The position numbers and the translations under genes are program-made. A stretch of 64,000 nt of DNA from Streptomyces durmitorensis (GTDB lineage Bacteria; Actinomycetota; Actinomycetes; Streptomycetales; Streptomycetaceae): positions 8,804,001-8,868,000 of the forward strand of contig NZ_CP097289.1 in assembly GCF_023498005.1 (NCBI RefSeq). Reading direction: 5' to 3'. The notes beneath the pieces are model-generated. The model saw nothing but the letters and a program-made list of their open reading frames with translations, had not been told where the DNA came from and made no database searches. Below are positions 44,401 to 57,600 of the stretch, piece by piece; the first letter of the stretch is position 1, and each line of letters begins with the position of its first letter.

Positions 44401-47400
44401 CATGGTGCTTCTGGAGCGTCTTTCCGACGCGCGCCGCAACGGACACCCCGTACTCGCGCTGATCAAGGGCACCGCGATCAATCAGGACGGCGCGTCCAAC
44501 GGCCTCACCGCCCCCAGCGGCCCGGCGCAGCGCAGGGTCATCCGGCAGGCGCTCGCCGACGCGGGCGTCTCGGCCGCCGAGGTCGACGCCGTCGAGGCGC
44601 ACGGCACCGGCACCCGCCTCGGCGACCCGATCGAGGCGGACGCCCTTCTTGCCACCTACGGCCGTGAGCGCCCCGCCGACCGGCCGCTGCTGCTCGGCTC
44701 GGTGAAGTCCAACATCGGCCACACGCAGGCGGCTTCGGGCGTCGCGGGCCTGATCAAGATGGTGCTCGCGTTGCGGCACGGCGTACTGCCCGAAAGCCTG
44801 CACATCACCGAGCCCACCCCGCACGTGGACTGGGCATCGGGCGCCGTGTCGCTGGTCACCGAGACCACGCCGTGGCCCGAGGCCGGGCGCCCCCGTCGGG
44901 CCGCCGTGTCCTCGTTCGGCATCAGCGGCACCAACGCCCACGCCGTCCTTGAACAGGCGCCCGAAGAGACCCCGATCGACCCGCTGCCGACTACCGGACC
45001 GGTTCCGCTGGTGTTCTCCGCGCGCACGGAGGACGCCCTGCGCGCCCACGCCGCCCAACTCGCTACTGCAGCAGAGGCGCTTGCGCCGGCTGACGTGGCG
45101 GATGCCCTGCTGTCCCGCGCGGTGTTCGATCACCGGGCCGTGGTGGTCTCGGGTGGTGCCGATGCGTTGGCGGCGGTGGCCGCGGGCTCTGAGTCCACTC
45201 GTGTGGCGATTGGTGTGGCGCGGCCTGCGGGCAAGGTGGCGTTCGTGTTCCCGGGGCAGGGTTCGCAGTGGCTGGGGATGGGTGCGGAGTTGGCGGAGTC
45301 TTCGCCGGTGTTCCGTGCTTCTCTCGATGCGTGTGCTGATGCGCTCGCGCCGTATGTGGACTGGTCGTTGCACGAGGTGCTGGCTGATGGTGCCGAGTTG
45401 GAGCGGGTGGATGTCGTGCAGCCCGCGTTGTTCGCGGTGATGGTGTCGCTGGCCGCGTTGTGGCGTGCGTACGGTGTGGAGCCCGACGCGGTGGTCGGGC
45501 ACAGCCAGGGTGAGATCGCTGCCGCGCATGTGGCGGGTGCGTTGTCGCTGGCGGATGCGGCCAAGGTGGTCGCGCTGCGCAGCAAGGCGATCCTGGCGCT
45601 CTCCGGGCAGGGCGGCATGGTGTCCCTTTCTGTGACCGCCGACGCCGCGCGGGAGCGGATCGCGCGGTGGGACGGACGGATATCCGTCGCTGCTGTGAAT
45701 GGCCCGGGTTCGGTGGTGGTGGCGGGTGACGCCGACGCCCTGGACGAGCTGATGGAGTCGTGCGCCGCAGACGAGGTGCGCGCCCGTCGGGTGCCTGTCG
45801 ACTACGCCTCGCATTCGCCGCACGTGGAGCGTATTCAGGAGGCGTTGGCGGGAGTGCTGGCCGGTGTTGAGCCGATGCCCGCAAGTGTGCCGATGCTGTC
45901 CACGGTGACGGGGGAGTGGCTGACCGGGACCGAGGTCGGCGCCGAGTACTGGTATCAGAACCTGCGGAACACCGTGCGGTTCGAAGAGGCCACGCGCGGT
46001 CTGCTCGACCGGGGCATCGGAGCGTTCGTCGAGTGCAGCCCGCACCCCGTGCTCACCTTCGGGGTGCGGGAGACGCTGGATGCGACCGGCGCCGACGCCG
46101 TCGTCGTGGGCACGCTGCGCCGCACGGACGGCGGCCTCGACCGGTTCCTGCTCTCCGCCGCCGAGGCATACGTGGAGGGCCTGCCCTTCGACTGGCGTGC
46201 CGTGGTGCCCGCGGGGCGGCCCGTCGACCTGCCCACCTACCCCTTCCAGCGCAGGCGGTTCTGGCTCGACGAGACCGCCCGCCCGTCCACGGCAGGCGAT
46301 CCCGCCCTTGAGGAATTCTGGTCCTCGGTGGAGCGTGGCGACCTCGCCACGACGCTGGACGTGCCCGCCGACGCGCCGCTCTCCGACGTGCTGGCAAGCC
46401 TGGGCGACTGGCGCCGCCGCAGGCAGGAGCGCTCCACTGTCGACGCCTGGCGCTACCGGGTCACCTGGCACGCGCTCGGCACCGCCGCCACCCCGGCCCT
46501 GTCCGGCACCTGGCTCGTGATCGGCTCGCCGTCCGAGGCGGAGCACCCGTGGCGTGCGGCGGCGGTCGACGCCCTGCGCGCCCACGGCGCCGACGCCCTG
46601 GAGGTCGAAGGATCGGCGGAGGCGCTGCGCGCCGTGGACTTCGTACCCAGCGGTGTGCTCTCCCTCCTGGCCTTCGACGAACGGCCCGACCCCGCGGCGC
46701 CGACCGTCCCGAGGGGACTGTCCGGCACGCTGGAGCTGGTACGGGCACTCGGTGACGCCGGGATCGGCGCACCGCTGTGGATGGCGACGACGGGCGCGGT
46801 GTCCGTCGGCCGGTCCGACCCGCTGACCCACCCGACGCAGAGCCAGGTGTGGGGACTTGGCCTCGCCGTCGGCCTGGAACAGCCGGGCCGCTGGGGCGGC
46901 ATCGTCGACCTGCCCGTGACCCCCGACGCCAGGACCGCGACGCGGCTCGCCGCCGCCCTGGCCGGACTCGCGGACGAGGACCAACTGGCCATCCGGGCCT
47001 CCGGGTTGTCCGCACGACGGCTGACCCCGGCCCCCGCACCGGCGCAGGCACCCGCCTGGCGCGCCACGGGCACCGTACTGATCACCGGCGGCACCGGCGC
47101 CATCGGCGGCCACGTGGCCCGCTGGCTCGCGGGCAACGGCGCCGAGCACATCGTCCTGACGAGCCGCAGTGGCGCCGACGCCCCCGGCGCGCGGGAGCTG
47201 GAGGCCGAGCTGACCGGACTCGGCGTCCGGACCACCGTCGCCGCCTGCGACGCCGCCGACCGTGCCGCGCTCGCCGACCTGTTCGCCCGGCTCGACGCCG
47301 AAGGCACCCCGATCCGCTCGGTCTTCCACGCGGCGGGCACCGTCCCGTCCCTGCCGCTGTCCGACACCGAGACCTCGGACCTCGCGTACGCCCTGGAGGC

Positions 47401-50400
47401 GAAGGCCGTCGGCGCGGCCCACCTCGACGAGCTGTGCGCAGGACGCGAGCTCGACGCGTTCGTGCTGTTCTCCTCCGGATCCGCGGTCTGGGGCAGCGGC
47501 GAACTGGGCGCCTACGGCGCCGCCAACGCCTTCCTCGACGGCCTCGCGCAGCGCCGCCACGCCGAAGGCCTGCCCGCCACCTCGGTCTCCTGGGGCATGT
47601 GGGCCGGCGGTGGCATGGTGACCGGCGACCTCGACGACCAGCTGCGCCGCAGGGGCATGCGTCCCATGCGGCCGGAACTCGCGGTCAGCGCGCTCGCCGC
47701 CGCCCTCACGGCGGGCGAGACGACCGTGACGGTCGCGGACGTCGACTGGGCCCGCTTCACCCCCGGCTTCACGGCGGCCCGTTCGCGCCCCCTGATCAGC
47801 GAGATACCCGACGTCGTCACCCTCGCCGCGCAGGACGCGGTGGAGCAGCCGGCCTCCGGCGGTGCGCTCGCCGACCGCCTTACCGGGCTCGCCGAGGCCG
47901 ACCAGCACCGGCTCCTGCTCGACCTGGTCCGCGGTCACGCGGCGACGGTGCTCGGCCACGAGGGACCCGACACCGTCACGCCCGACCGGGCCTTCCGCGA
48001 GCTGGGCTTCGACTCCCTCACCGCCATCGAGCTCCGCAAGCGCCTCAACTCCGCCACCGGCGTACGTCTGCCCGCGACCGTCGTCTTCGACCACCCGACG
48101 CCGGACGCGCTGGCCGACCACCTGTACTCCGTGGTCCTGGGCGAGCGGCAGAGCACCGCCCCGGTCCCGGCCGCGGCCCGCGCCGCCGACGATCCGATCG
48201 CGGTGGTGGCGATGAGCTGCCGCTTCCCCGGCGGCGTACGCGGCCCCGAGGACCTGTGGTCGCTCGTCCTGGGTGGACACGACGCCGTCGGACCGTTCCC
48301 CGACGACCGGGGCTGGGACCCCGACCGGCTGTACCCGGCCGACGCGGAGGCACAAGGCCGCAGCCGTACGTTCGAGGGCGCCTTCATGGACGACGCGGGA
48401 GGGTTCGACGCGGGCTTCTTCGGCATCGCCCCGCGCGAGGCCCTCGCGATGGACCCGCAGCAGCGGCAGGTGCTCGAACTGGCCTGGGAGGCCTTCGAGC
48501 GGGCGGGCATCGACCCGTCCTCCGTACGCGACAGCCTCACCGGCGTGTTCGTCGGCGCCTCACCGCAGAGCTACGCGGGCACCCTGGAACAGGCCACGCC
48601 CGAGATGGACGGCTACCGGCTCACTGGCGACGCGCTGAGCGTCGTGTCCGGGCGCATCGCCTACTCGCTCGGCCTGCGCGGGCCCGCCGTCACCGTGGAC
48701 ACCGCGTGCTCGTCCTCGCTGGTCGCCCTGCACCTCGCGGTGCAGGCGCTGCGGTCGGGGGAGTGCTCGATGGCCCTGGCGGGCGGCACGGCGATCATGG
48801 TGACGCCGACGCCCTTCGCCGAGTTCAGCCTCCAGGGCGGCCTTGCCCCCGACGGCCGGTGCAAGCCGTTCGCCGATGCCGCCGACGGCGTCGGCTGGGG
48901 CGAGGGCGCGGGCCTGATCCTCCTCGAACGGCTCTCCGACGCACGGGCCAACGGCCACGAAGTACTCGCCGTCGTCCGGGGTTCCGCCACCAACCAGGAC
49001 GGCGCGTCGAACGGCCTCTCCGCACCGAACGGACCCGCGCAGCAGCAGGTCATCCGCGCGGCGCTCGCGAACGCGGGCCTGTCCACCGCGGACGTGGACG
49101 CCGTCGAGGGCCACGGCACGGGCACCAAGCTGGGCGACCCCATCGAGGCACAGGCGCTCCTCGCCACCTACGGCCAGAACCGCCCCGCCGACCGGCCGCT
49201 GCTCCTCGGCGCCCTGAAGTCCAACATCGGCCACACCCAGGCGGCTTCGGGCATCGCGGGCGTCATCAAGATGGTGCAGGCGATGCGGCACGGCGTACTG
49301 CCCCGCACCCTCCACCTCGACCGTCCATCCGACCACGTGGACTGGACGACCGGCGCCGTGGAACTCCTCGCCGACCAGCGGCCGTGGCCCGAGGCCGGCC
49401 GGCCCAGGCGCGCAGCCGTCTCCGCGTTCGGCGTCAGCGGCACCAACGGCCACGTCATCCTCGAACAGGGCGAACCCGCCCCCGCGGCCCCGACCCCGGA
49501 CCTCGCCGGTGAGCCCGACGGACGCACCCTCGCGTGGGCCCTGTCCGCCCGCGACACCGCCGCGCTGCGCGAGCAGGCCGCCCGTCTGGCGGCCACCGTG
49601 GACGCGCAGCCCGAACTGTCGCCGGTGGACGTCGCCTTGACGCTCGCGACCGGGCGAGCCGCGCTCGACCAACGGGCGGTCGTGCTCGGCACCGACACGG
49701 CTGGACTGCGCGCCGGACTCGACGCGTTGGCCGAGGGCGCCGTCACCCCGGGCGTGGTGCGCGGAGTCCCCGACGGCGGCAGGTTCGCCGTGCTGTTCTC
49801 CGGCCAGGGCTCCCAGCGCATCGGCATGGGCCGCGGCCTGTACGAGGCGCACCCCGCGTTCGCCGACGCGCTCGACGAGGCGTTCGCCCACCTCGACCCG
49901 CTCCTCGACGTGCCGCTGCGCGACGTGGTGTTCGGCGACGACCAGGACCTGCTCGACCGCACCGAGTACGCCCAGCCCGCGCTGTTCGCCGTCGAGGTCG
50001 CGCTGTACCGGCTGTGGGAGTCCTGGGGCCTCAAGCCCGACGCGCTCGCAGGACACTCGATCGGCGAACTGGCCGCCGCGCACGTGGCGGGCGTCTTCTC
50101 CCTCGCGGACGCCTGCACGATCGTCGCCGCCCGCGGCGCCCTCATGCAGGCGCTGCCCGCCGGAGGCGTCATGGTCGCCGTGCAGGCCACCGAGGCCGAG
50201 ATCGCGCCGGAGTGCTTCGAGCACGTCGGCATCGCCGCCATCAACGGCCCGGACTCACTGGTCCTTTCCGGCAGCGAACCCGAGGTGCGCGAGCTCGCCG
50301 ACCGCCTCAAGGCGCAGGGGCGCAAGGTCACCGGACTGCGGGTCAGCCACGCGTTCCACTCCCCGCTGATGGAGCCGATGCTCGCGGAGTTCCGCCGCGT

Positions 50401-53400
50401 CGTGACGGCCGCGACCGCCAACCCGCCCACCCTGCCGATCGTCTCCACCCTCACCGGCGCGCCGGTCGACGCCGAGGAACTCGCCGCACCGGACCACTGG
50501 GTCCAGCACGTGCGCCGGCCCGTACGGTTCGCCGACGGCGTCACCGCCCTCGTCGCGCAGGGCGTGACGACGATGGTGGAGGTCGGACCCGGCAGCGTGC
50601 TCACCGCGATGGGCCAGGACAGCGCGCCCGCCGCCGTGTTCGTGCCCACCCTGCGCTCCGACAGGAGCGAACCGGACATGCTGGCCCTCGCCGCCGCGCA
50701 GCTCCACGTCCGGGGCGCACGCCTCGACCTGGCCGCCGCGCTCGGCGGCCGGGGCACCCGCGTCGACCTGCCCACCTACGCCTTCCAGCACGACCGTTAC
50801 TGGCTGACCGCGGCCGTCGCCCCCGCGGGCGACGGGGCGACCGCGGCACTCGGTGTCGCCACCGGCGACCACCCGCTGCTGCGCGCCGCGGTCGCGCTGC
50901 CCGACTCCGACGGCGTCGTGTTCACCGGCAGGCTGTCCACGCGGACCCAGCCGTGGCTCGCCGACCACGGTGTCGGCGACCAGGTGCTGTTCCCCGGCAC
51001 TGGCTTCCTCGACCTCGCCCTGCACGCCGCGGGCCACTGCGGTCTCGACACCGTCGAGGAACTGACCCTGCACGCCCCGCTGGTCCTGCCCGAGCGAGGC
51101 GCCCGCGTCCTGCGGGTCACGGTCGGCGCGGCGAGCGACGACAGGCGCGGCGTCCGGGTGCACTCGCGGGCCGAGGACGCCGACCGGGACGCGCCGTGGA
51201 CCGAGCACGCCACCGGCACGCTCACCATGGGCGATGCCCCGGCGACCGAGCTCTCCGTGTGGCCGCCGCAGGGCGCGACACCGATGGACGCCGACGACGT
51301 CTACGACCGGCTCACCGAACTCGGCTACGGCTACGGCCCGGTGTTCCGTGCGCTGCGCGCGGCCTGGCGCCTCGGCTCCGACGTGTACGTGGAGGTGTCC
51401 CTGCCCGACGGGACCGGCGGCGAGGGCTTCAGCGTGCACCCCGCCCTGCTCGACGCCGCCCTGCACGCGCCGGTGCTGCGCGCCCTGGAGGAGACCGGCG
51501 GCGGCCCCCGGCTGCCGTTCGCCTTCACCGGGGTGCGGCTGCACGCCGTCGGCGCTTCGACACTGCGGGTGCGCTGGTCGCCCAAGGGGAAGGACGGGCA
51601 GGACGAGATGTCGCTGGCCGTCGCGGACCCGTCCGGCAGGCCCGTCGCGACCGTCGAGTCGCTCGTGATGCGACCGGTGGAGCTCCACAAGGCCGCATCC
51701 CGCACCGCCGACGCCCTGTTCGCCCTGGAGTGGACGCCTGCCGCCGACGGAGCGACAGGGGAGAGGTCGGTCAGGCTCGCCGTGCTCGACGCGCACTCCG
51801 CCGGCCCGGACGGCCTCACCGCGGGAGACCTCGGCATCGACGTGCCGACCGTGCGCGACTTCGGCGCCCTCGACGTCGTGACCGACCTGCTCGCGCTCTG
51901 CCCCCGACCGTCCGGCCCGACCGGGTCGGACGGAGCGGCGGCGCGGGACGCGGTGTCCTGGGCGCTGGAGCTTGCCCAGAACTGGATCGCCGACGAGCGG
52001 ACGGCGGACACCCGCCTGGTGTTCGTGACCCGCGGCGCGGTCGACGACGAAACGCCCGACCCGGCGCAGGCCGCCGTGTGGGGACTCGTGCGGTCGGCGC
52101 AGACCGAGAACCCCGGCCGGTTCGCCCTGATCGACCTCGACGACGCCGAGGAGTCCGCCCTCGCACTGCCGGCCGCGCTGGCCACCGGTGAGCCCCAGTC
52201 GGCGGTGCGGGCCGGACTGGTGACCGTGCCCCGGCTCGCCCGAGCCACCGCAGGCCAACTGCTCGCCCCGCCCGCCGAAGGACCGTGGCGCCTCGACGTC
52301 ACGGCGCGCGGCTCCCTGGACGGCCTCGCCCTGGTGCCGCACCCCGAAGCAACCGCACCCCTCGCGCCCGGCGACGTACGCATCGCCGTCCGCGCGGCGG
52401 GCCTGGACTTCCGGGACGTGCTGGCCGCCCTCGGCGCACCCCACGGTGAGGTCCGGCCGGGCAGTGAGATCGCGGGCGTGGTGACCGAGACCGGCGCGGC
52501 GGTGACCGACCTGGCCGTGGGCGACCGCGTGCTTGCCATGGCCACCAAGGGCTTCGGGTCGCTCGCGGTCACCGACCGCAGGCTGGTCGCACCGGTGCCC
52601 GCCGGATGGTCCTTCGCACAGGCGGCATCCGTAGCGCCGGCGTTCCTCACGGCCTACCACGCCCTGCACGACCTGGCGGATCTGCGCCGGGGCGAGTCCG
52701 TCCTCGTGCACGATGCGGCGAGCGATGTCGGCATGGCGGCCGTGCGGCTCGCACGGCACCGGGGCGCGGAGGTCTTCGCGACCGCGAGTCCCGCCGAGTG
52801 GGACGCCGTACGGGCGGCGGGCGTGCCCCAGGCGCACCTGGCGTCCTGCCTCGACACCGGCTTCGCGGCGCACTTCGCCGCCGAGACCGGCGGACGCGGC
52901 GTGGATGTGGTCCTGAACTCGCCGGTACGGGAGTTGGTGGACGCCTCGCGGCAGCAGTCGGAGCCCACGGACGGCTCCCCGCGACTCCCGGAGATCACCG
53001 ACGACTCCCCGGAAATGCGGGAGTTCGTGCAGGCCTCCCTAGAACTGCTCTCCGACGGCGGGCGGTTCATCGAACTGGGCAAGGGCGACGTACCCGAACC
53101 CGACGACCTGCCGTCCGGCGTCAAGTACGCCACCTTCGACCAGACACAGCCGGACCCCGACCGCTTCCAGGACATGCTGGCCGAAGTGCTCGCGCTGTTC
53201 GCCGCAGGCGTGCTGAGCCCCCTGCCCGTGCGGGCCTGGGACGTGCGCCGCGCACCCGAGGCGCTGCGACACCACAGCGAGAGTCGGCACATCGGCAAGG
53301 TCGTCCTGACCGCGCCCGCCCCGCTCGACCCGGAGCGCCCGGTCCTGGTCACCGGCGGCCTCGGCACGCTCGGCGCACTGGTGGCCCGCCACCTGGTCGC

Positions 53401-54646
53401 CGACCGGGGCGCCCGCAACCTCGTCCTCGCCGGACGCAAGGGCCTTGCGACCGACGGCGCACAGGAACTGCGCGACGAATTGACGGCACTGGGCGCCCAG
53501 GTGTCCGTGGCGGCGTGCGACGTGGCCGACCGCGACGCGGTGGCCGCGCTCATCGCCTCCCTCGACCGGCCGCTCGGCGCGGTCGTGCACGCCGCCGGGA
53601 TCGTCGACGACGGCGTCGTCGAGTCGCTGACGCCCGAGCGGGTCGACCGCGTCTTCGGCCCGAAGGTCGACGGCTTGCTGCACCTGGACGAACTGACCCG
53701 GGACGCCGACCTGTCCGCCTTCGTCGTGTTCTCCTCCGCGGCCGGCATCATTGGCAGCGCGGGCCAGGCAAGCTACGCCGCCGCCAACGCGGCGCTCGAC
53801 GCACTCGTGCGCCGCCGCCACGCCCTCGGTCTGCCCGGCGTCTCGCTTGCGTGGGGCATGTGGGCGGCCGCGAGCGGAATGACGGCGGGCCTCGACGCCG
53901 ACGACCGGGCCCGGCTCGGCCGCTCCGGCATCCTCGAACTGCCCACCGAGGACGCCCTCGCGCTCTTCGACACCGCGGCGCAGGACGACCGCGCCGCACT
54001 CGTGCCGGTCCTTCTCGACACCGCGACACTGCGCGGACAGGCGGCGGACGGCACGCTGCCCCCGATGCTGCGGGGCCTGGTCCGCGCCCCCGCACGCCGC
54101 GTCACGGCGGAGACGACCACCACGGGCGCGACGTTCACCGACACCATCGCGGGCCAGTCCGCCGCGGACCGCGAGCAGACGGTCCTCGACCTGGTCTGCG
54201 CACAGGTCGCCGCGGTGCTCGGCCACGCGGCGGGCACCCAGGTCGATCCCGGCCGTGGGCTGCAGGACCTCGGGTTCGACTCACTGACCTCGGTGGAACT
54301 GCGCAACCGGCTCACCGCGGCCACCGGGCTCCGACTGCCGTCGACGCTCGTCTTCGACCACCCGTCGGCCGCCGCGATCACCCGGCACGTACTCACGCTG
54401 CTCCCGCGCACCGAGGACCAGCCGGAGACCCGCGTACTGGACCAACTCGACCAACTGGAAAGCGCGCTGCTCGCCCTCACCGACGACGGCACCGCCACCA
54501 AGGCGGACCTGCGGCTGCGGGCCCTGCTCGCCAAGTGGAGCGACGCGCGGGCCGACGACGTCGACGAGGACGCCGAGTCCGACCTCACATCGGCCACCGA
54601 CGACGAACTCTTCGGCTACCTCGACGACGAACTCGAGACCTCGTGA
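41498..54646 (+). CDS. Type I modular polyketide synthase, loading module plus modules 1 and 2
   Basis: A 4382-residue megasynthase. Loading: degenerate KS-like segment (about 10-180), AT with GSSVGE (Ser362) and AAHG at 462-465, ACP (Ser668). Module 1: KS (Cys900), AT (Ser1336; YASH 1436-1439, methylmalonyl-type), KR (from about 1858; Trp present, no LDD, A-type), ACP (Ser2173). Module 2: KS (Cys2404), AT (Ser2854; HAFH 2951-2954, malonyl-type), DH (His3157, Asp3319), ER with altered cofactor motif (3741-3746) and an insertion about 3815-3846, KR (VDD 4036-4038, B-type), ACP (Ser4262). The C-terminal tail from about 4295 is a docking domain. Codon 3 is TTA (41504-41506). PKS2 follows after 53 nt. 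Confidence 0.95.
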   Translation: MRLSEGLHTGTVAVIGVASAAPVRAERDHGVLVELTGVPLPAGRTDELESAWTACEDAGIGADDRAGVGVHLAAGTEGADDAGDAAELARVLGLRGPRRTGHDPLADAVAAVRSGECDLALVGADGAFAVLTRGDSARTATFAYRLDTGHAWSDGVPALVEAALRSGRTAPGRDAQEGPAVPITVSAHSQDALRARAADLHSLIEAEPALPLVDLAFSLATTRPALARRAVLVGGDRTRLAEELLAVSEGRIPVPGLAAGGPARAAADDVAFVFPGHGPQWLGMADELLATSPVFAEQLHACAEALTPFVDWPVLDVLRGRTDTPSLDRPDVAQPALWAMMVSLSALWRSWGVRPGAVIGSSVGEIPAATVAGALSVEDGARAVALFSQAQVHLLERGVMLSVLASADEVRERLTRYEGLDLAAVHAPTSVLVSGDEDAATQLLADLAADGIRARSIAIRLAAHGRQVDSVLDMLRADLSPITPRPTDVPIYTATTGARVDPLTLTADHWCRNVRGTADFQSATRAVLAAGHRLLLEPSPHPVLTRAVQETAEDAAVEAAVVGTLRRDRGGADQMTAALAELHAHGVLPDWNAVFAGRDARAVPLPAYPLHAEPGAVPVPSFDDRLADAADRTDFLLDLVRAQVAAVVGNTGPAPDVDAPLLELGVDSAGAVRLRNLLNAATGLNLPVSAVFDTPTCRGLAERIDRVLLGTSADDDQLPAFAGAGDDEPIAVVAMSCRLPGGVRSPEDLWELLSTGGDGITAFPTDRGWDLDGRYDEDAERAGGYYQREAGFLHDVDQFDPEFFGISPREALAMDPQQRLLLEIGWEAIERAGIEPTGLRGSQAGVFVGAMTMDYGPRLHEAPADLEGYLLTGNTASVASGRLSYSFGFNGPAVTLDTACSSSLAALHLAVQSLRRGECPIALAGGVTVMPSPGMFVEFSRQRALAPDGRCKAFSASADGFGLAEGATMVLLERLSDARRNGHPVLALIKGTAINQDGASNGLTAPSGPAQRRVIRQALADAGVSAAEVDAVEAHGTGTRLGDPIEADALLATYGRERPADRPLLLGSVKSNIGHTQAASGVAGLIKMVLALRHGVLPESLHITEPTPHVDWASGAVSLVTETTPWPEAGRPRRAAVSSFGISGTNAHAVLEQAPEETPIDPLPTTGPVPLVFSARTEDALRAHAAQLATAAEALAPADVADALLSRAVFDHRAVVVSGGADALAAVAAGSESTRVAIGVARPAGKVAFVFPGQGSQWLGMGAELAESSPVFRASLDACADALAPYVDWSLHEVLADGAELERVDVVQPALFAVMVSLAALWRAYGVEPDAVVGHSQGEIAAAHVAGALSLADAAKVVALRSKAILALSGQGGMVSLSVTADAARERIARWDGRISVAAVNGPGSVVVAGDADALDELMESCAADEVRARRVPVDYASHSPHVERIQEALAGVLAGVEPMPASVPMLSTVTGEWLTGTEVGAEYWYQNLRNTVRFEEATRGLLDRGIGAFVECSPHPVLTFGVRETLDATGADAVVVGTLRRTDGGLDRFLLSAAEAYVEGLPFDWRAVVPAGRPVDLPTYPFQRRRFWLDETARPSTAGDPALEEFWSSVERGDLATTLDVPADAPLSDVLASLGDWRRRRQERSTVDAWRYRVTWHALGTAATPALSGTWLVIGSPSEAEHPWRAAAVDALRAHGADALEVEGSAEALRAVDFVPSGVLSLLAFDERPDPAAPTVPRGLSGTLELVRALGDAGIGAPLWMATTGAVSVGRSDPLTHPTQSQVWGLGLAVGLEQPGRWGGIVDLPVTPDARTATRLAAALAGLADEDQLAIRASGLSARRLTPAPAPAQAPAWRATGTVLITGGTGAIGGHVARWLAGNGAEHIVLTSRSGADAPGARELEAELTGLGVRTTVAACDAADRAALADLFARLDAEGTPIRSVFHAAGTVPSLPLSDTETSDLAYALEAKAVGAAHLDELCAGRELDAFVLFSSGSAVWGSGELGAYGAANAFLDGLAQRRHAEGLPATSVSWGMWAGGGMVTGDLDDQLRRRGMRPMRPELAVSALAAALTAGETTVTVADVDWARFTPGFTAARSRPLISEIPDVVTLAAQDAVEQPASGGALADRLTGLAEADQHRLLLDLVRGHAATVLGHEGPDTVTPDRAFRELGFDSLTAIELRKRLNSATGVRLPATVVFDHPTPDALADHLYSVVLGERQSTAPVPAAARAADDPIAVVAMSCRFPGGVRGPEDLWSLVLGGHDAVGPFPDDRGWDPDRLYPADAEAQGRSRTFEGAFMDDAGGFDAGFFGIAPREALAMDPQQRQVLELAWEAFERAGIDPSSVRDSLTGVFVGASPQSYAGTLEQATPEMDGYRLTGDALSVVSGRIAYSLGLRGPAVTVDTACSSSLVALHLAVQALRSGECSMALAGGTAIMVTPTPFAEFSLQGGLAPDGRCKPFADAADGVGWGEGAGLILLERLSDARANGHEVLAVVRGSATNQDGASNGLSAPNGPAQQQVIRAALANAGLSTADVDAVEGHGTGTKLGDPIEAQALLATYGQNRPADRPLLLGALKSNIGHTQAASGIAGVIKMVQAMRHGVLPRTLHLDRPSDHVDWTTGAVELLADQRPWPEAGRPRRAAVSAFGVSGTNGHVILEQGEPAPAAPTPDLAGEPDGRTLAWALSARDTAALREQAARLAATVDAQPELSPVDVALTLATGRAALDQRAVVLGTDTAGLRAGLDALAEGAVTPGVVRGVPDGGRFAVLFSGQGSQRIGMGRGLYEAHPAFADALDEAFAHLDPLLDVPLRDVVFGDDQDLLDRTEYAQPALFAVEVALYRLWESWGLKPDALAGHSIGELAAAHVAGVFSLADACTIVAARGALMQALPAGGVMVAVQATEAEIAPECFEHVGIAAINGPDSLVLSGSEPEVRELADRLKAQGRKVTGLRVSHAFHSPLMEPMLAEFRRVVTAATANPPTLPIVSTLTGAPVDAEELAAPDHWVQHVRRPVRFADGVTALVAQGVTTMVEVGPGSVLTAMGQDSAPAAVFVPTLRSDRSEPDMLALAAAQLHVRGARLDLAAALGGRGTRVDLPTYAFQHDRYWLTAAVAPAGDGATAALGVATGDHPLLRAAVALPDSDGVVFTGRLSTRTQPWLADHGVGDQVLFPGTGFLDLALHAAGHCGLDTVEELTLHAPLVLPERGARVLRVTVGAASDDRRGVRVHSRAEDADRDAPWTEHATGTLTMGDAPATELSVWPPQGATPMDADDVYDRLTELGYGYGPVFRALRAAWRLGSDVYVEVSLPDGTGGEGFSVHPALLDAALHAPVLRALEETGGGPRLPFAFTGVRLHAVGASTLRVRWSPKGKDGQDEMSLAVADPSGRPVATVESLVMRPVELHKAASRTADALFALEWTPAADGATGERSVRLAVLDAHSAGPDGLTAGDLGIDVPTVRDFGALDVVTDLLALCPRPSGPTGSDGAAARDAVSWALELAQNWIADERTADTRLVFVTRGAVDDETPDPAQAAVWGLVRSAQTENPGRFALIDLDDAEESALALPAALATGEPQSAVRAGLVTVPRLARATAGQLLAPPAEGPWRLDVTARGSLDGLALVPHPEATAPLAPGDVRIAVRAAGLDFRDVLAALGAPHGEVRPGSEIAGVVTETGAAVTDLAVGDRVLAMATKGFGSLAVTDRRLVAPVPAGWSFAQAASVAPAFLTAYHALHDLADLRRGESVLVHDAASDVGMAAVRLARHRGAEVFATASPAEWDAVRAAGVPQAHLASCLDTGFAAHFAAETGGRGVDVVLNSPVRELVDASRQQSEPTDGSPRLPEITDDSPEMREFVQASLELLSDGGRFIELGKGDVPEPDDLPSGVKYATFDQTQPDPDRFQDMLAEVLALFAAGVLSPLPVRAWDVRRAPEALRHHSESRHIGKVVLTAPAPLDPERPVLVTGGLGTLGALVARHLVADRGARNLVLAGRKGLATDGAQELRDELTALGAQVSVAACDVADRDAVAALIASLDRPLGAVVHAAGIVDDGVVESLTPERVDRVFGPKVDGLLHLDELTRDADLSAFVVFSSAAGIIGSAGQASYAAANAALDALVRRRHALGLPGVSLAWGMWAAASGMTAGLDADDRARLGRSGILELPTEDALALFDTAAQDDRAALVPVLLDTATLRGQAADGTLPPMLRGLVRAPARRVTAETTTTGATFTDTIAGQSAADREQTVLDLVCAQVAAVLGHAAGTQVDPGRGLQDLGFDSLTSVELRNRLTAATGLRLPSTLVFDHPSAAAITRHVLTLLPRTEDQPETRVLDQLDQLESALLALTDDGTATKADLRLRALLAKWSDARADDVDEDAESDLTSATDDELFGYLDDELETS

Positions 54647-54699
54647 CCGAGTCGGACCGCAACGATCTCCCCCGCACCGCTGTAAGGAGCACACGCCAG

Positions 54700-57600
54700 A
54701 TGCAGAACGAGGACAAGCTCCGCGATTACCTCAAGCGGGCCACCACCGATCTGCGCACCGCACGCCGACGCCTGCGCGAGGTCGAGGAGCGGGAGAACGA
54801 GCCCATCGCCATCATCGGGATGAGCTGCCGCTACCCCGGTGGTGTCGAGTCCCCGGAAGACCTGTGGCAGTTGGTGGCCGAGGGCCGCGACGCCGTGGTC
54901 GAGTTCCCCGCCGACCGCGGCTGGGACGTCGAATCGCTCTACGACCCCGACCCGGAGCACGCGGGCACCTCGATCACCCGCCACGGCGGCTTCCTCCAGG
55001 GCGCCGCGGGCTTCGACCCGGCGTTCTTCGGGGTCAGCCCGCGCGAGGCCGCCGCGATGGACCCCCAGCAGCGGCTGCTCCTCGAGACGTCGTGGGAGGC
55101 CTTCGAGCGCGCAGGCATCGACCCGGCGCAGGCCAGGGACAGCAGGACCGGCGTGTTCGCGGGCGTCATGTACAACGACTACGCGACCCGTCTGCCGCAG
55201 GCGCCCGAAGGGTTCGAGGGCTTCCTCGCCAACGGCAGCGCGGGCAGCATCGCGTCCGGCCGGATCGCCTACACGCTCGGCCTCGTCGGACCCGCTGTGA
55301 CGGTGGACACGGCATGCTCGTCGTCCCTGGTGGCACTGCACCTCGCGATGGTGGCGCTGCGCCGCGACGAGTGCTCCCTCGCGCTCGCGGGCGGTGCCAC
55401 CTTCATGTCCACACCGCGTACGTTCGTCGAGTACAGCCGTCAGCGTGCCCTGTCCGTGGACGGCCGCTGCAAGGCGTTCTCCGACAGCGCCGACGGCACC
55501 GGCTGGGGCGAGGGCGTCGGCATGCTCCTGGTGGAGCGCCTCTCCGACGCCCAGCGCAACGGGCACCCCATCCTCGCGGTCGTCCGTGGCTCGGCGGTGA
55601 ACCAGGACGGCGCCTCCCACGGCCTGACCGCGCCGAACGGCCCGTCCCAGCAGACCGTGATCAACCAGGCCCTTGCCAGCGCGCGGCTCACCGCTGCGCA
55701 GGTGGACGCGGTCGAGGCTCACGGCACCGGCACCACGCTCGGCGACCCGATCGAGGCCCAGGCCCTCATCGCGACCTACGGCGCCGAGCGGGAAGCCGAC
55801 CGGCCGCTGCTCCTTGGCTCGCTCAAGTCGAACATCGGCCACTCCCAGGCGGCGGCCGGAGCCGGCGGCATCATCAAGATGGTCATGGCGATGCGGCACG
55901 GCATGCTGCCCAAGACCCTGCACGTCGACGAGCCGAGCAGCCACGTCGACTGGTCGGCGGGCACCGTGGAACTCCTGACCGAGGGCCAGTCCTGGCCGGA
56001 GTCCGGCGAACCGCGCCGCGCAGGTGTGTCCTCGTTCGGCGTGAGCGGCACGAACGCCCACGTCATCCTGGAGGAGGCGCCCACCCCCGAACCGGCACCC
56101 ACGGCGGACGCCGAAGCTCCGGAGCCCACAGCGGCCACCGAGCTGCCGGCCCCCACCGTCACGCCGTGGGTGCTGTCCGCCCGCACCCCCGACGCACTGC
56201 GCGCGCAGGCCGACCGCCTCCGGTCCGCCGTGGAGGCCTCGGCCGACTTCGACCCGGCGGGCATCGGCTTCTCGCTGGCCACGACACGGTCCCTGTTTGA
56301 GCACCGCGCCGTCCTCATCGCCGAGGACCGGACCACCACCACCGAGCGCCTCACCGCGCTCGCCGAGGGGCGTGGTGGTGCGGGTGTCGCGGTGGGTGAG
56401 GCGGCGCCGCACCGGTTGGGTTTCTTGTTCTCGGGTCAGGGGTCGCAGCGGTTGGGGATGGGGCGTGAACTGGCGGCCCGTTTCCCGGTGTTCGCCGAGG
56501 CCTTGGACGCTGTACTTGGTGAATTCGACCCGGCAGTTCGTGAGGTGCTGTTCGGCGAGGACGCTGATGCGCTGAACGAGACGGGTATCACGCAGCCTGC
56601 GCTGTTCGCGGTCGAGGTGGCGTTGTTCAGGCTGTTGGAGTCGTGGGGTGTGCGCCCCGACGTACTTGCCGGGCATTCGATCGGTGAGTTGGCTGCCGCG
56701 CATGTGGCTGGTGTCTGGTCGCTGGCCGATGCCGTGAAGGTGGTGTCGGCGCGTGCCGGGCTGATGCAGGCGCTCCCCTCCGGTGGGGCGATGGTGGCGA
56801 TCCAGGCCACCGAGGCCGAGGTCGCGTCGGACCTGTCGGAGACCGTCGGGATTGCTGCGGTCAACGGCCCGTCTTCAGTGGTGATTTCGGGTGTCGCGGG
56901 TGATGTGGAGGCAGTGGCTGAGCGTTGGCGTGAGGCGGGTCGGAAGGTGTCTCGCCTGAAGGTGAGTCATGCGTTCCACTCGCCGTTGATGGACCCGATG
57001 CTGGATGAGTTTCGCCGGGTTCTGGAGGGCGTGTCGTACGAGGCGCCCGCGATCCCTCTCGTGTCCACGCTGACCGGTGCCCGTGTGACCGCCGAGGAAT
57101 TGGGTTCGGCGGAGTACTGGGTGCGGCACGTGCGTGAGTCCGTGCGGTTCCACGGCGCGGTCCTGGGGCTGCGTGAGCAAGGCGTCGACGTCTTCCTGGA
57201 GGTCGGTCCCGGCGGCGTACTTTCCGGTCTCGGGCAGCTCAGCGCCCCGGAGGCCGCTTTCGTACCCACCCTGCGTGGTGACCGCTCCGAACTCGTCGCA
57301 CTGACCACCGCCATCGGTCAACTGCACGTACGCGGTGTCCCGGTGGACCTGACCGCCCTCTTCGACGGCAGCGGCGCCACCCGGGTCGACCTGCCGACGT
57401 ACGCGTTCCAGCGCGAGCACTACTGGCTGGACGCGCCGGCCGCGGAGGAGAGCGCCGAGCGGATTTCGCCCGTGGAGGCGCGCTTCTGGGAGGTTGTGGA
57501 GGAGGGCGATCCCGCTGATCTCGCCCGCACGCTGGGCGTGTCGTCCGACGACCCGTTGAGTGCGGTGCTGCCTCGCCTGTCGGCGTGGCGTCGGAAGCAG

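Noticed and set aside
44093..48355. Very long minus-strand open frames inside the PKS genes
   Set aside because: They are GC-rich shadow frames. The plus-strand frame carries all KS, AT, KR and ACP motifs in order.
50966..50995. Apparent loss of the DH motif HxxxGxxxxP in module 2 (fifth residue Asp)
   Set aside because: The Gly-to-Asp shift ([10 protein letters not shown]) resembles forms I recall from other PKS dehydratases. His3157, Asp3319 and GYGYGPVF are intact, so the domain is treated as active.
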